Assembly: GCA_019510195.1 (NCBI GenBank)
Contig: JAEKKW010000055.1
Coordinates: 17,578 to 81,577, forward strand
Direction of reading: 5' to 3'
From: Lysobacterales bacterium
GTDB lineage: Bacteria > Pseudomonadota > Gammaproteobacteria > Xanthomonadales > Xanthomonadaceae
Length of the DNA: 64,000 bases
Shown here one piece after another: positions 53,971-64,000 of the stretch. A program made the position numbers and the translations under genes. Below the pieces are notes generated by a model. It did not search any database and was not told the DNA's origin. It saw only the letters and a program-made list of their open reading frames with translations. Position 1 is the stretch's first letter, and each line of letters opens with the position of its first letter.

Positions 53971-55685
53971 CGCAACGTGCGCGCGAGTCCCGCGATCGCG
54001 CGCACCATGTCGCCCATCACCACTCCGGTTTTCTCGGGCGACAAGGCATAGGGATCCGCCAGTTCGACCGGTCCACCGCGATTGAACAGGCCCAACAATG
54101 TGGTCCGCTCCATCGCTTCGGGAAAATTGGCCTGCATCTTCTCCACGTGCGACAAATCCATGACCACGATGCAGTCGGCGTCCGCCACCATGCGCCCGGT
54201 GACTTCCCGCGACGACCAGTCCGTCAGGTCGATCGCATGCACGCGCGCCGCATGCACCACATGCGCAGGGCTTGCACGACCGCTGCGCGGATGGAATCCG
54301 GCGCTGGTGACGTCCAATGCCGGCATGCTTCGTTGCGCCAGGCGTTCGGCGAACGGACTGCGGCAGATGTTGCCGTAGCACAGGAACAACAGATTCCTGA
54401 TCGGGCGAACCTGTTCGCCATGCGCGTCGAAGCGCGCCGCATGCGCCTGGACGATGCGCCGGCGCAAGGATCGCTTGCGCAACATTTCCGCGGGACGCGC
54501 GCACAGGCCGCGCGCAATGCGCCCCAGTTCCGCGATGGCAACCGCGGGATCGCGAAGCCGCCAGCCGTCCCAGGTCTCGCGGCCACTGAACACGCGCAAC
54601 CAGCCGGCGAACATGGCCGGCAACGATTGCGTGAGCAACAGGGGATCGGAACGGTCCGCGAGCAGATTGGCCTTCATCCAGCTCACGTCTTCGCCGATGT
54701 TGCGTGCGCTGGCGTTCTCCTTCCAGCGCGTCACCGGCTGCACCGGTTTCCCCGCCGCGATGTCATGGAGCAGCGCCGGCACATCGACGCCCGCTGCGAT
54801 CGTCAACGGCAACGAGCCCCACAACCGCGGATTGATTTCCATCAAGTGGATCGCGCCATCGTCGGCACGGCGCCATTCGACCATCGCCACGCCCTGCCAG
54901 TGCAATTCGCCCAGCAATCGCTTCGACAATTCCAGCAGGCGCCGATCCGGTTTCGCCGCGCGCCGGAGGGTGCTGCCACCGCCGGTCAGCGGCAACTCGT
55001 GCAGGCGTTCGTGGACGAATTCGGCGACGACCTCGCCATTCGCATACACCAGCTCGACGCCGACACCACGTCCCGGTACCCATTGCTGTTCCTGCACGTC
55101 GACATGCGGCAGCCATTTCTCCAGCACCGCGCTGCGCGTCGATGCGTCGCGGACCACGACCGGCGCCAGCGTGTCCAGTCGCCCGTCGACCTGGACCTTG
55201 CTGCTTGCAGGCTTGAGGACGCAGGGAAACCCGGCGGATTCGTGATCGCCCGGTGACGTGCCCCGCGCCAGCAAGCGCGATCCCGGCACCGGCAATCCGA
55301 TGCGTTCGGCCAGCGCGCGCGTGCGTTCCTTCGACAGCGCGATGTCGAGTGCGTCGTCCGCGGGCAGCAGTGCCAACCGGCGCAACGGATCCTGCGGCGA
55401 CAAGGCCCGCAACCACAGCAGCGACGCTTCCGTCGCCGGCACGACCAGCGCAAAACGGTATTGCGCATGCAGATCGCGCATCCACGCATGTGCCTCGGCA
55501 ACGGCTTCGACCGCCGGTTGCCGGTGGATGTGCGTGCTCCAGCGCGAATGCGCGGTCAGGCTGCCAGTCGCGCGCACGCCGACATGCAGTGGAATCCCAC
55601 GCCGGCCCAGCGATTGCACGACTGCGAGGCCGGCGCGGCTATCGCCGTCGAGGACAAGCACCGCGCTGGATGGCGTCGACGACAT
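53967..55685 (-). CDS. ATP-grasp ligase fused to a low-molecular-weight protein tyrosine phosphatase
   Basis: A 572-residue fusion. Residues ~1-330 form an ATP-grasp ligase of the carboxylate-amine type: KERTRALAERIGLPVPGS, FPCVLKPASSK and the metal-binding block LMEINPRLWGSLPL. A linker of about 100 residues follows. Residues 431-572 are an LMW-PTP with the P-loop FLCYGNICRSPFAE (Cys436, Arg442) and the general-acid segment ADPYALS (~544). Both active sites look intact. It follows a NodB-type deacetylase by 4 nt. The pair probably modifies or regulates a surface polymer; this is inference. Confidence 0.85.
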   Translation of the reverse strand: MSSTPSSAVLVLDGDSRAGLAVVQSLGRRGIPLHVGVRATGSLTAHSRWSTHIHRQPAVEAVAEAHAWMRDLHAQYRFALVVPATEASLLWLRALSPQDPLRRLALLPADDALDIALSKERTRALAERIGLPVPGSRLLARGTSPGDHESAGFPCVLKPASSKVQVDGRLDTLAPVVVRDASTRSAVLEKWLPHVDVQEQQWVPGRGVGVELVYANGEVVAEFVHERLHELPLTGGGSTLRRAAKPDRRLLELSKRLLGELHWQGVAMVEWRRADDGAIHLMEINPRLWGSLPLTIAAGVDVPALLHDIAAGKPVQPVTRWKENASARNIGEDVSWMKANLLADRSDPLLLTQSLPAMFAGWLRVFSGRETWDGWRLRDPAVAIAELGRIARGLCARPAEMLRKRSLRRRIVQAHAARFDAHGEQVRPIRNLLFLCYGNICRSPFAERLAQRSMPALDVTSAGFHPRSGRASPAHVVHAARVHAIDLTDWSSREVTGRMVADADCIVVMDLSHVEKMQANFPEAMERTTLLGLFNRGGPVELADPYALSPEKTGVVMGDMVRAIAGLARTLR

Positions 55686-55689
55686 GGAC

Positions 55690-56628
55690 TCAGGCTTGCG
55701 GGCGATGCATGCGCCAGGCGAACAGCGCGACAGTGTCGGCAACCGGGAAGCGCGGAAGATCGTGCAGGTCTCCGCCCGCGCCGACGAATCCGCTTTCGGT
55801 CGTCACCGCGGCGCGATACACCTTCGCCGTGGTCTCGCGCACGCGCCGGTCCTGCGATCCGTTCGGATAACAGAACAGGTCGACCGGCTTGCCGAGGCAT
55901 TGTTCGAGGGCATCGCGGCTGCCGCGCAATTCGCTTTCCAGTTCCGCCTGGTCCAGCGTGGTGAGGATCGGATGACTGGAGGTGTGGGAGCCGACGGTGA
56001 AGAGATCGCTGTCCAGCGTGCGCAGCTGTTCCCAGCTCACCGGATCGAAACGTGCATGCTGCTCCGGCGTCGGCGCGAACCACGACGTGCGCACACGGAT
56101 CAGTGCTTCCACCTGCTGGCGCGCCGCCAGCGACAGCGTTTTCATCCACTCGATCCAGGGCTCGATCGCCGCGCCCGGCGCACCGGTATCGATGGCCAGC
56201 GCCTGGCGTTGCGCATCATCAAGCAGGCGCAGGCGCACGCGCGCTTCGTGGTTCCACAACCAGCGACGTCCGGCGATCAGGCCCGGGCAGACGAAAAACG
56301 TCGCCGGCAGGCCGAGGCGCGACAGCACCGGCGCGACCACTTCGGCGTGGCAGCGCAAGCCGTCGTCGAAGGTCAGCGCGACTTCCTGCACGGCCGGTGT
56401 TCCCGCGCTCACGCCGGCGATCAATTCGGCCAGCGGCACCACGCGGAAACTGTGCGCCAGCCATTCCATCTGCGCGACGAAAGCGGCGACCTCGAGTTCT
56501 CCCGGCCCGACGCCATGCAGCATCACGATCCTGCGCACCGGCATCCGTTTCGCCATGCGCCGCGACAGGCCGGTCGCAAGCGCCGCCGACTGGACTGGTT
56601 TGACCACGAGGGATTTCAGCGATTCCAT
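55690..56628 (-). CDS. NodB-type polysaccharide deacetylase family protein
   Basis: A 312-residue carbohydrate esterase family 4-like protein with the first catalytic motif ALTFDDGLRCHAE and the metal-binding TVGSHTSSHPILTTL. FCYPNGSQDRRVRE is the third motif. No signal peptide is evident, so a cytoplasmic or membrane-peripheral location is possible. It may remove N-acetyl groups from a glycan precursor. It is operonic with the ATP-grasp/phosphatase fusion. The 130-base gap upstream holds a TAAGAT box near 56705 but no clear promoter pair. Confidence 0.87.
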   Translation of the reverse strand: MESLKSLVVKPVQSAALATGLSRRMAKRMPVRRIVMLHGVGPGELEVAAFVAQMEWLAHSFRVVPLAELIAGVSAGTPAVQEVALTFDDGLRCHAEVVAPVLSRLGLPATFFVCPGLIAGRRWLWNHEARVRLRLLDDAQRQALAIDTGAPGAAIEPWIEWMKTLSLAARQQVEALIRVRTSWFAPTPEQHARFDPVSWEQLRTLDSDLFTVGSHTSSHPILTTLDQAELESELRGSRDALEQCLGKPVDLFCYPNGSQDRRVRETTAKVYRAAVTTESGFVGAGGDLHDLPRFPVADTVALFAWRMHRPQA

Positions 56629-56758
56629 GCGCTTGGCCTTTGCCGGGAACTGTCCTTGTTGCCCACGACCGGTGCCGTCTTGGCTCCGGGATTACGCTTA
56701 TCTTACGCCATCGTGTTGCAAGCGCATGGCAGGCGCCCATTCAGGCATGCGCGCACGA

Positions 56759-57432
56759 TCAATCGAGGTCTTCCGGCGGGGCCTGCACGGCATCGGGATC
56801 GACCGCGAGTTTGCCGGCGATCAGGATCGCCTGGGTGCGGTTGCGCGCGCCGAGCTTGCGCATGATCGCGCTCATGTGCGCCTTCACCGTCGCTTCCGAC
56901 ACGCCGAGCTCGTAGCCGATCTGCTTGTTGAGCAGGCCGGTGCCGAGCATCTGCAACACGCGGAACTGTTGCGGCGTCAATTCGCGCACGCGAGCGGCGA
57001 CGGCGTGTTCCTCCTCGCTGGTCGGACCCGCCGCGAGCGCGGCCTCCGGCACCCAGCGTTCGCCATCCAGTACCTGTTGCAATGCATGCGCGAGCGTCGC
57101 GGCATCGGAAGACTTGGGGATGAAGCCGACGGCGCCGTGGTCGAGCGCGCGCCGCATCACCGCCGGCTCCTCGCGCGCCGACACCATCACCACCGGCAAT
57201 TGTGGGTGGCTGGCGCGCAGGTGCACCAGCGCCGAGAATCCGTGCACGCCCGGCATGTTGAGGTCGAGCAGCAGCAGGTCGGCATCGGCATGCGCATCCA
57301 CCAGTGCGTACAACGCGCCGGCGTTCTCGGCTTCGCGGATCCTCGCCTCGGGCAACAATCGCGCGACCACGCCGCGCAACGCCTCGCGGAACAGCGGGTG
57401 GTCGTCCGCGATCAGCAGCGTGGCGGCCTTGC

Positions 57433-57436
<4 letters not shown>
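56759..57436 (-). CDS. LuxR-type response regulator (CrbR/AgmR-like)
   Basis: A 225-residue response regulator with the phosphoacceptor Asp in [13 protein letters not shown], the lysine of the receiver in FIPKSSD, and a C-terminal NarL/LuxR helix-turn-helix ([33 protein letters not shown]). It starts with GTG, overlapping the acs stop by 4 nt (GTGA), so it is translated with acs. This linkage identifies it as the CrbR-type activator of the acetate switch; its kinase is presumably the broken gene at 50679-53970. Confidence 0.88.
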
Positions 57437-59388
<1,952 letters not shown>

Positions 59389-59430
59389 GGCGTCCTCCCG
59401 GTGGATCGTGTTCGAGTGAGGAAGAGAGTG

Positions 59431-59451
59431 TGCCGCATCCATGCTGCGGCA
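59431..59451. repeat. Palindromic element related to the 10130 repeat
   Basis: TGCCGCA and TGCGGCA flank TCCATGC. The core GCATCCATGCTGC is shared with the element at 10130-10155. Confidence 0.5.
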
Positions 59452-59472
59452 TTGCAACATCCGGCTTAGACC

Positions 59473-59502
59473 TTGGTCGTATTTGCTTCCGCATTCGACC
59501 AA
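59473..59502. promoter_or_regulatory. Inverted repeat between acs and the porin, candidate CrbR site
   Basis: TTGGTCG (59473-59479) and CGACCAA (59496-59502) form a perfect inverted repeat with a 16-nt spacer, roughly midway between the divergent acs and porin starts. A dimeric LuxR-type activator such as the CrbR-like protein is the obvious candidate binder. Confidence 0.5.
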
Positions 59503-59585
59503 AGGCGAATGGTCAGCCCCCGACGCGCGGCGCACGCTCCGCTTGCCGTGGCCTCGCACGGAAACTCCTGCTTGGGGAAGCCGAC

Positions 59586-61076
59586 ATGAAACGACCCAGT
59601 CTCCGCACACCGCTGGCGCTTGCGATCACCCTCGCGCTGGCCGCGCCCAATCTCTCGCTCGCCGCCACCAGGAAGGAAAAGGAGCTGGAAACGCGCGTCG
59701 CCCAGCTCGAAGCACAGGTGAAGGCGCTGGTGAACGCCCAGCAGCAACAGCAAGCGCAACTCGACACCACCAGGGCGCAGGCTGCCGATGCCAATGCCCG
59801 GGTTGCCGACGCCAGGACCGAACTCGACAAGATCAAGGCGACGCAACCGGCGCCGCTGGCGGCCGGCAAGCAGCCGATCCAGGCGACCGCGATCAATACC
59901 GGCGCCAACCCCGGCACCACGTTCTCCTATGGCGGCTTCATCAAGCTCGACGCGATGGCGACCAAGACCAGCGACGGCAAGATGGACGATGGCAGCGCCG
60001 GCCGCATCTTCTACCTGCCGAGCCAGATCCCCGTCGGTGGTGCCACTGCGAACGGCGGCAATGCCTATACCGACATCTCGGCGCAACTGTCGCGTTTCTG
60101 GTTGAGCGCCGACACCGTGACCCAGCGCGGCGACAAGCTGAAGGGCTATGTCGAGATGGATTTCTACGGCGGCGGCAGCAATGCGCTGAACGGCAACGAG
60201 ACCTCGACCAATACCTACGGCGTGACATTGCGCCAGGCCTACGTGCAATGGAACAACTGGCTGGCCGGTCAGACCTGGAGCAACTTCCAGGACACCGCGG
60301 CGCTGCCTGATGCGGTGGATTTCGTCGGCCCCACCGACGGCACCATCTTCGTGCGCCAGGCGCAGATCCGCTATGCAAAAGGCAACTGGTCGTTCTCCGC
60401 GGAAAATCCCCAGACCACCATCGGCAGCGTCGCCACCGGCGCGCGCCTGGCCAATTCCGGCGCCAACGTGATGCCCGACCTCACCGCGCGCTACACCACC
60501 AAGGGCGGCTGGGGCCACTTCTCGGTGGCGGTGCTGGCGCGCCAGTTTGAATACCAGAACAAGCTCGCCAACGGCAGCTACCAGTCGGCCAAGACCGCGA
60601 CCGGTGGTGCAGTCAGCGTGGCCGGCAACTTCAACATCGGCAGCAACGACGACCTGCGCTACATGGTCAACGCCGGCAGCGGCATCGGCCGTTACCTGGC
60701 CTTCGGCCTCGGCAGCGACACCGTGCTCGATGCCGACAACAACCTGCACGCGCTCGACGGCTACGGCGGCTTCGTGTCCTGGCGCCACGCCTTCTCGCCG
60801 AAACTGCGCGGCAACCTGATGTATTCGATGGCCGCCTTCGACAACAACAAGAGCCTGCCCGGCTGGGGCATCGTCTACGACCCAAAAACCAATGCTGTGG
60901 TCTCTAACAGCTGGACAGTGACCGAGCGCACCAGTTCCATCCACGCCAACCTGATCTATTCGCCGATCCCGAAACTCGACCTCGGTGCCGAAATCACCTA
61001 TGGCAAGCGCGATCTCGAGGACAACCGTTCCGGCGATCTCAAGCGCATCCAGGCGACGGTGAAGTACAGCTTCTGA
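59586..61076 (+). CDS. DcaP-like outer-membrane porin
   Basis: A 496-residue outer-membrane protein with a signal peptide ([20 protein letters not shown]), an N-terminal coiled coil ([20 protein letters not shown] and a Gln-rich stretch), and a beta-barrel beginning [13 protein letters not shown] and ending with Phe (IQATVKYSF). DcaP-type trimeric channels take up dicarboxylic and other organic acids. Position ahead of DUF485-actP and opposite acs suggests it admits acetate or related acids. A GGGGAAG ribosome site precedes the ATG. Confidence 0.87.
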   Translation: MKRPSLRTPLALAITLALAAPNLSLAATRKEKELETRVAQLEAQVKALVNAQQQQQAQLDTTRAQAADANARVADARTELDKIKATQPAPLAAGKQPIQATAINTGANPGTTFSYGGFIKLDAMATKTSDGKMDDGSAGRIFYLPSQIPVGGATANGGNAYTDISAQLSRFWLSADTVTQRGDKLKGYVEMDFYGGGSNALNGNETSTNTYGVTLRQAYVQWNNWLAGQTWSNFQDTAALPDAVDFVGPTDGTIFVRQAQIRYAKGNWSFSAENPQTTIGSVATGARLANSGANVMPDLTARYTTKGGWGHFSVAVLARQFEYQNKLANGSYQSAKTATGGAVSVAGNFNIGSNDDLRYMVNAGSGIGRYLAFGLGSDTVLDADNNLHALDGYGGFVSWRHAFSPKLRGNLMYSMAAFDNNKSLPGWGIVYDPKTNAVVSNSWTVTERTSSIHANLIYSPIPKLDLGAEITYGKRDLEDNRSGDLKRIQATVKYSF

Positions 61077-61127
61077 TCGCGGCGCGGCCGCATTCCAACA
61101 CGACAATAACGACAAGGAACCCGCACG

Positions 61128-61442
61128 ATGAACGCCACCGGTGATCCCCGCATCGACCGCATCGCCGCCAGCCCGGTCTACCAGGAGCTGAAACACAAGC
61201 GCAACACGCTGGGATGGACGCTGACCATCCTGATGCTGGTCGCCTACTTCGGTTACATCGGCCTGATCGCCTTCGACAAATCGTTCCTGGCGCAGCCGGT
61301 CGGCGATGGCGTCAGCACGATCGGCATTCCGATCGCGATCGGCCTGATGGTGTTCACCATCGCGTTGACCGGTTACTACGTGCGTCGCGCCAACAACGAA
61401 TTCGACCGCCTTGCCGCGCAGGTGCTGGAGGAAACCCGATGA
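61128..61442 (+). CDS. DUF485 membrane protein (YjcH-like)
   Basis: A 104-residue protein with two helices: [20 protein letters not shown] and [20 protein letters not shown]. The start has the typical [12 protein letters not shown]. It is co-encoded with actP in most proteobacteria and overlaps it by 4 nt. Its role in acetate transport is unclear. Confidence 0.92.
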   Translation: MNATGDPRIDRIAASPVYQELKHKRNTLGWTLTILMLVAYFGYIGLIAFDKSFLAQPVGDGVSTIGIPIAIGLMVFTIALTGYYVRRANNEFDRLAAQVLEETR

Positions 61443-63166
61443 ATCGCATCCTCCGCATTTCCGCACTCGCCACGCTCGCGCTGGTCTCCGGCAACGTGCT
61501 CGCTGCCGGTGGCGACATTGGCCAGACCACCAAGCAGCCGACCAACTGGCTGGCGATCAGCATGTTCGTGATTTTCGTCGCGATGACGCTGTGGATCACC
61601 AAGTGGGCGGCGAAACGCACGCGCTCGGCCGCCGATTTCTACACCGCGGGCGGCGGCATCACCGGCTTCCAGAACGGCCTCGCCATCGCCGGCGACTACA
61701 TGTCGGCGGCGTCGTTCCTCGGCATCACCGCAGCGGTGATGGCCAATGGCTATGACGGCCTGATCTACGCGATCGGCTTCCTGGTCGGCTGGCCGATCCT
61801 CACCTTCCTGATGGCGGAACGCCTGCGCAATCTCGGCAAGTACACCTTCGCCGACGTCGCCGGCTACCGTTTCCAGCAGAAACCGATCCGCATGTTCGCC
61901 GCCGCCGGCACGCTGGTGACGGTGGCGTTCTACCTGATCGCGCAGATGGTCGGCGCCGGTGCGTTGATCAAGCTGCTGTTCGGCCTCGACTACTGGGTCG
62001 CGGTGGTGCTGGTCGGCGCGCTGATGATGATCTACGTGCTGTTCGGCGGCATGACCGCGACCACCTGGGTGCAGATCATCAAGGCCTGCATGCTGTTGTG
62101 CGGCGTCACCTTCATGGCGCTGATGATCATGGCGCATTTCGGTTTCAGCTTCGAACGCCTGTTCGCTGCTGCGGTCGAGGTCAAGACGCAGGTCGCCGCA
62201 ACCGCGGGCAAGACGCCCGAAGAAGCGCACAAGGCGGGATTGGCGATCATGGGGCCAGGCGGCTTCGTCAAGGATCCGATCTCGGCGATTTCCTTCGGCA
62301 TGGCGCTGATGTTCGGCACCGCGGGACTTCCGCACATCCTGATGCGTTTCTTCACCGTTCCCGACGCCAAGCAGGCGCGCAAGTCGGTGCTGTGGGCGAC
62401 GACCTGGATCGGCTACTTCTACATCCTGATCTTCATCATTGGCTTTGGCGCGATCGCACTGGTGCTGACCAATCCCGAGTTCTCCGATGTCGCCAAGGGC
62501 GTGATCAAGGGCGGCGCCGGCGCCTCCAACATGGCGGCCGTGCTGGTCGGCAACGCGGTCGGCGGCAACGTCTTCATGGGCTTCATCTCCGCGGTGGCGT
62601 TCGCCACGATCCTCGCGGTGGTGGCGGGCCTGACGTTGTCGGGCGCCTCGGCGGTCTCGCACGATCTGTACGCGACGATGATCAAGCAGGGCAAGCCGGA
62701 ACCGGGTTCGGAACTGCGGGTGTCGCGCATCACCACCGTGATCCTCGGCATCGTCGCGGTGCTGCTCGGCATCGCCTTCGAGAAGCAGAACGTCGCCTTC
62801 ATGGTGTCGCTGGCCTTCGCGATCGCGGCGTCGGCCAATTTCCCGGTGCTGTTCCTGTCGTTGCTGTGGAAGAACTGCACGACGCGCGGCGCGGTGATCG
62901 GCGGCTCGCTCGGCCTCATCACCTCGCTGGTGCTGACGCTGCTGTCGCCGTCGGTGTGGGAGGCCACGCTCGGTTACGCCAAGGGATCGGCGCCCTTCCC
63001 CTACACCTCGCCGGCGTTGTTCTCGATGACCATCGCGTTCGTGGCGATCTGGCTGTTCTCGATCACCGACAAGAGTGCGAACGCCCGTCGCGAACGTGCC
63101 GACTACGAGGCGCAGGAAGTCCGCGCGGAAACCGGACTGGGCGCAACGAAGGCTTCCGGCCACTGA
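61439..63166 (+). CDS. actP: Cation/acetate symporter
   Basis: A 575-residue member of the sodium:solute symporter family for uptake of acetate and short carboxylates. It begins with a cleavable-type signal ([21 protein letters not shown]) followed by about 13 helices, including the SSS signature region around [18 protein letters not shown] and [20 protein letters not shown]. It overlaps the DUF485 gene by 4 nt (ATGA). Together with Acs it completes acetate uptake and activation. Confidence 0.95.
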   Translation: MNRILRISALATLALVSGNVLAAGGDIGQTTKQPTNWLAISMFVIFVAMTLWITKWAAKRTRSAADFYTAGGGITGFQNGLAIAGDYMSAASFLGITAAVMANGYDGLIYAIGFLVGWPILTFLMAERLRNLGKYTFADVAGYRFQQKPIRMFAAAGTLVTVAFYLIAQMVGAGALIKLLFGLDYWVAVVLVGALMMIYVLFGGMTATTWVQIIKACMLLCGVTFMALMIMAHFGFSFERLFAAAVEVKTQVAATAGKTPEEAHKAGLAIMGPGGFVKDPISAISFGMALMFGTAGLPHILMRFFTVPDAKQARKSVLWATTWIGYFYILIFIIGFGAIALVLTNPEFSDVAKGVIKGGAGASNMAAVLVGNAVGGNVFMGFISAVAFATILAVVAGLTLSGASAVSHDLYATMIKQGKPEPGSELRVSRITTVILGIVAVLLGIAFEKQNVAFMVSLAFAIAASANFPVLFLSLLWKNCTTRGAVIGGSLGLITSLVLTLLSPSVWEATLGYAKGSAPFPYTSPALFSMTIAFVAIWLFSITDKSANARRERADYEAQEVRAETGLGATKASGH

Positions 63167-63227
63167 GCCGCGACTTCGGGCGCCGCGATCATCGCGCGCC
63201 CACCGCCCGTCTCCCTCGGGCATTGCA

Positions 63228-63255
63228 GACGCCGGCCAGTGGCCGGCGTCCTTTT
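63228..63255 (+). terminator. actP terminator
   Basis: GACGCCGGCC and GGCCGGCGTC form a perfect 10-bp stem with an AGT loop, followed by CTTTT. Confidence 0.9.
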
Positions 63256-63346
63256 GGGTGAATGCGCCGGAACGGAATGACTTCCTGCACATGTTCCTAA
63301 GACTGAACGGCGCAACATCGCCGGGTCCCTCTCCAAAGGTCCCCGC

Positions 63347-64000
63347 ATGAATACGCAACCCCTTCGCCGCACCGTCCTCGCACTCGCCGTGCTCGGTGCA
63401 CTCGCCGCCTGCAAACCCAATGCCTCCGCGCCCGCCGCGGATGCCAACGCACCGGCCAAGGCCGCGGCGCCGGCTGCACCGGCCATCGGCATCGACCTCG
63501 CCGGCATCGACAAGACGGTCAAGCCCGGCGACGACTTCGACAACTACGCCAACGGCGAATGGGCGAAGAAGGCCGAGATTCCCGCCGACCGTTCCTCCAC
63601 CGGCGCCTTCCTCGACGTGTTCAACAAGGCCGAGCAGCGCGAGAAGGAGCTGATCCAGGGCATCGCCACCTCCAAGCCGGCCGCCGGCAGCGACGAAGCC
63701 CGCATCGCCAACGCCTACAACGCCTACATGGACAGCGCCGGCATCGAGCAGCGCGGGATCGCGCCGTTGAAGCCGGAGCTCGATGCCATCGATGGCATCA
63801 AGGACAAGACCGCGCTGGCGCAATACCTCGGCGCCGGCTTGCGCGCCGACGTCGATCCGATCAATGCCACCAATTTCCACACCGATCGCCTGTTCGGCCT
63901 GTTCGTGACCCAGGGCCTGACCGATCCGTCGAAGAACATTCCCTACCTGCTGCAGGGCGGCCTCGGCCTGCCCGATCGCGACTACTACCTGTCCAGCGAC
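63347..64000 (+). CDS. M13-family metallopeptidase lipoprotein, N-terminal part (cut by right edge)
   Basis: The first 218 residues of a neprilysin/PepO-type peptidase. A signal sequence ends in a lipobox (AVLGALAACKPNAS), then an Ala/Pro-rich linker, then the M13 start IDKTVKPGDDFDNYANGEW. QGGLGLPDRDYYLSSD at the edge is a conserved block. The zinc-binding HExxH region lies beyond the window. Such enzymes are common as cell-envelope peptidases in Lysobacteraceae. Confidence 0.88.
   Translation, partial: MNTQPLRRTVLALAVLGALAACKPNASAPAADANAPAKAAAPAAPAIGIDLAGIDKTVKPGDDFDNYANGEWAKKAEIPADRSSTGAFLDVFNKAEQREKELIQGIATSKPAAGSDEARIANAYNAYMDSAGIEQRGIAPLKPELDAIDGIKDKTALAQYLGAGLRADVDPINATNFHTDRLFGLFVTQGLTDPSKNIPYLLQGGLGLPDRDYYLSSD

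Noticed and set aside
61376..63880. An 834-codon minus-strand frame opposite actP
   Set aside because: Shadow of actP; it also crosses the actP terminator.

Overview
This 64-kb window is a high-GC chromosome segment, almost entirely coding. Gene content points to the Lysobacteraceae/Xanthomonadaceae (Gammaproteobacteria): a xanthomonadin-type aryl polyene (APE) pigment locus with a XanB2-like chorismatase, an sX13-like small RNA beside polA, an exported dipeptidyl peptidase of the S9 family, and the order rsmG-parA-parB that is common near a replication origin. Genus cannot be fixed from the sequence alone. I saw no rRNA, tRNA, CRISPR array, phage or insertion sequence.

Layout. 1-12.6 kb is housekeeping: a membrane protein cut by the left edge, ycgL, a lipid A phosphoethanolamine transferase coupled to hemF, a DUF421 protein, a C-rich-loop sRNA, polA, uvrD, a glutathione S-transferase and an S9 peptidase. 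13.3-27.3 kb is the APE pigment locus. A rightward block holds ketosynthase, chain-length-factor-like partner, glycosyltransferase and a flavin oxidoreductase. A leftward nine-gene block holds ACP, membrane protein, two acyltransferases, two hotdog dehydratases, a LolA-like carrier, an MMPL exporter and a ketoreductase. A second rightward pair holds another flavin oxidoreductase and XanB2, which makes the hydroxybenzoate starter from chorismate. The ATP-dependent ligase that should load the starter, and a phosphopantetheinyl transferase, lie 11 kb further on at 38.7-40.7 kb.

27.4-38.6 kb holds hemB, aroE, and a tightly overlapping eight-gene leftward operon (threonine aldolase, gamma-carbonic anhydrase, RDD, SpoIIM-like, DUF4129, DUF4350, MoxR, DUF58), then xthA and a GlsB-type membrane protein. 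40.7-44.2 kb is rsmG, parA, parB, a family-2 glycosyltransferase and a lipid-A-synthase-N-domain protein. 44.2-50.6 kb holds a DUF885 peptidase-like protein, a YgiB/YgiC pair, rpmB-rpmG, a quinone-oxidoreductase-like enzyme beside an SDR remnant, and an ArsR/SRPBCC pair.

50.7-63.2 kb is an acetate-response region: a CrbS-type hybrid kinase that is broken in this sequence, a CrbR-like regulator overlapping acs, and divergently a DcaP-like porin, DUF485 and actP. Inserted in it are a NodB-type deacetylase and an unusual ATP-grasp/low-molecular-weight tyrosine phosphatase fusion. An M13 peptidase runs off the right edge.

The points most worth following are the fused ATP-grasp/phosphatase module, the broken CrbS kinase, the sX13-like RNA, the compact APE locus with its detached loading enzymes, and several -10 boxes placed so close to start codons that leaderless mRNAs are predicted.
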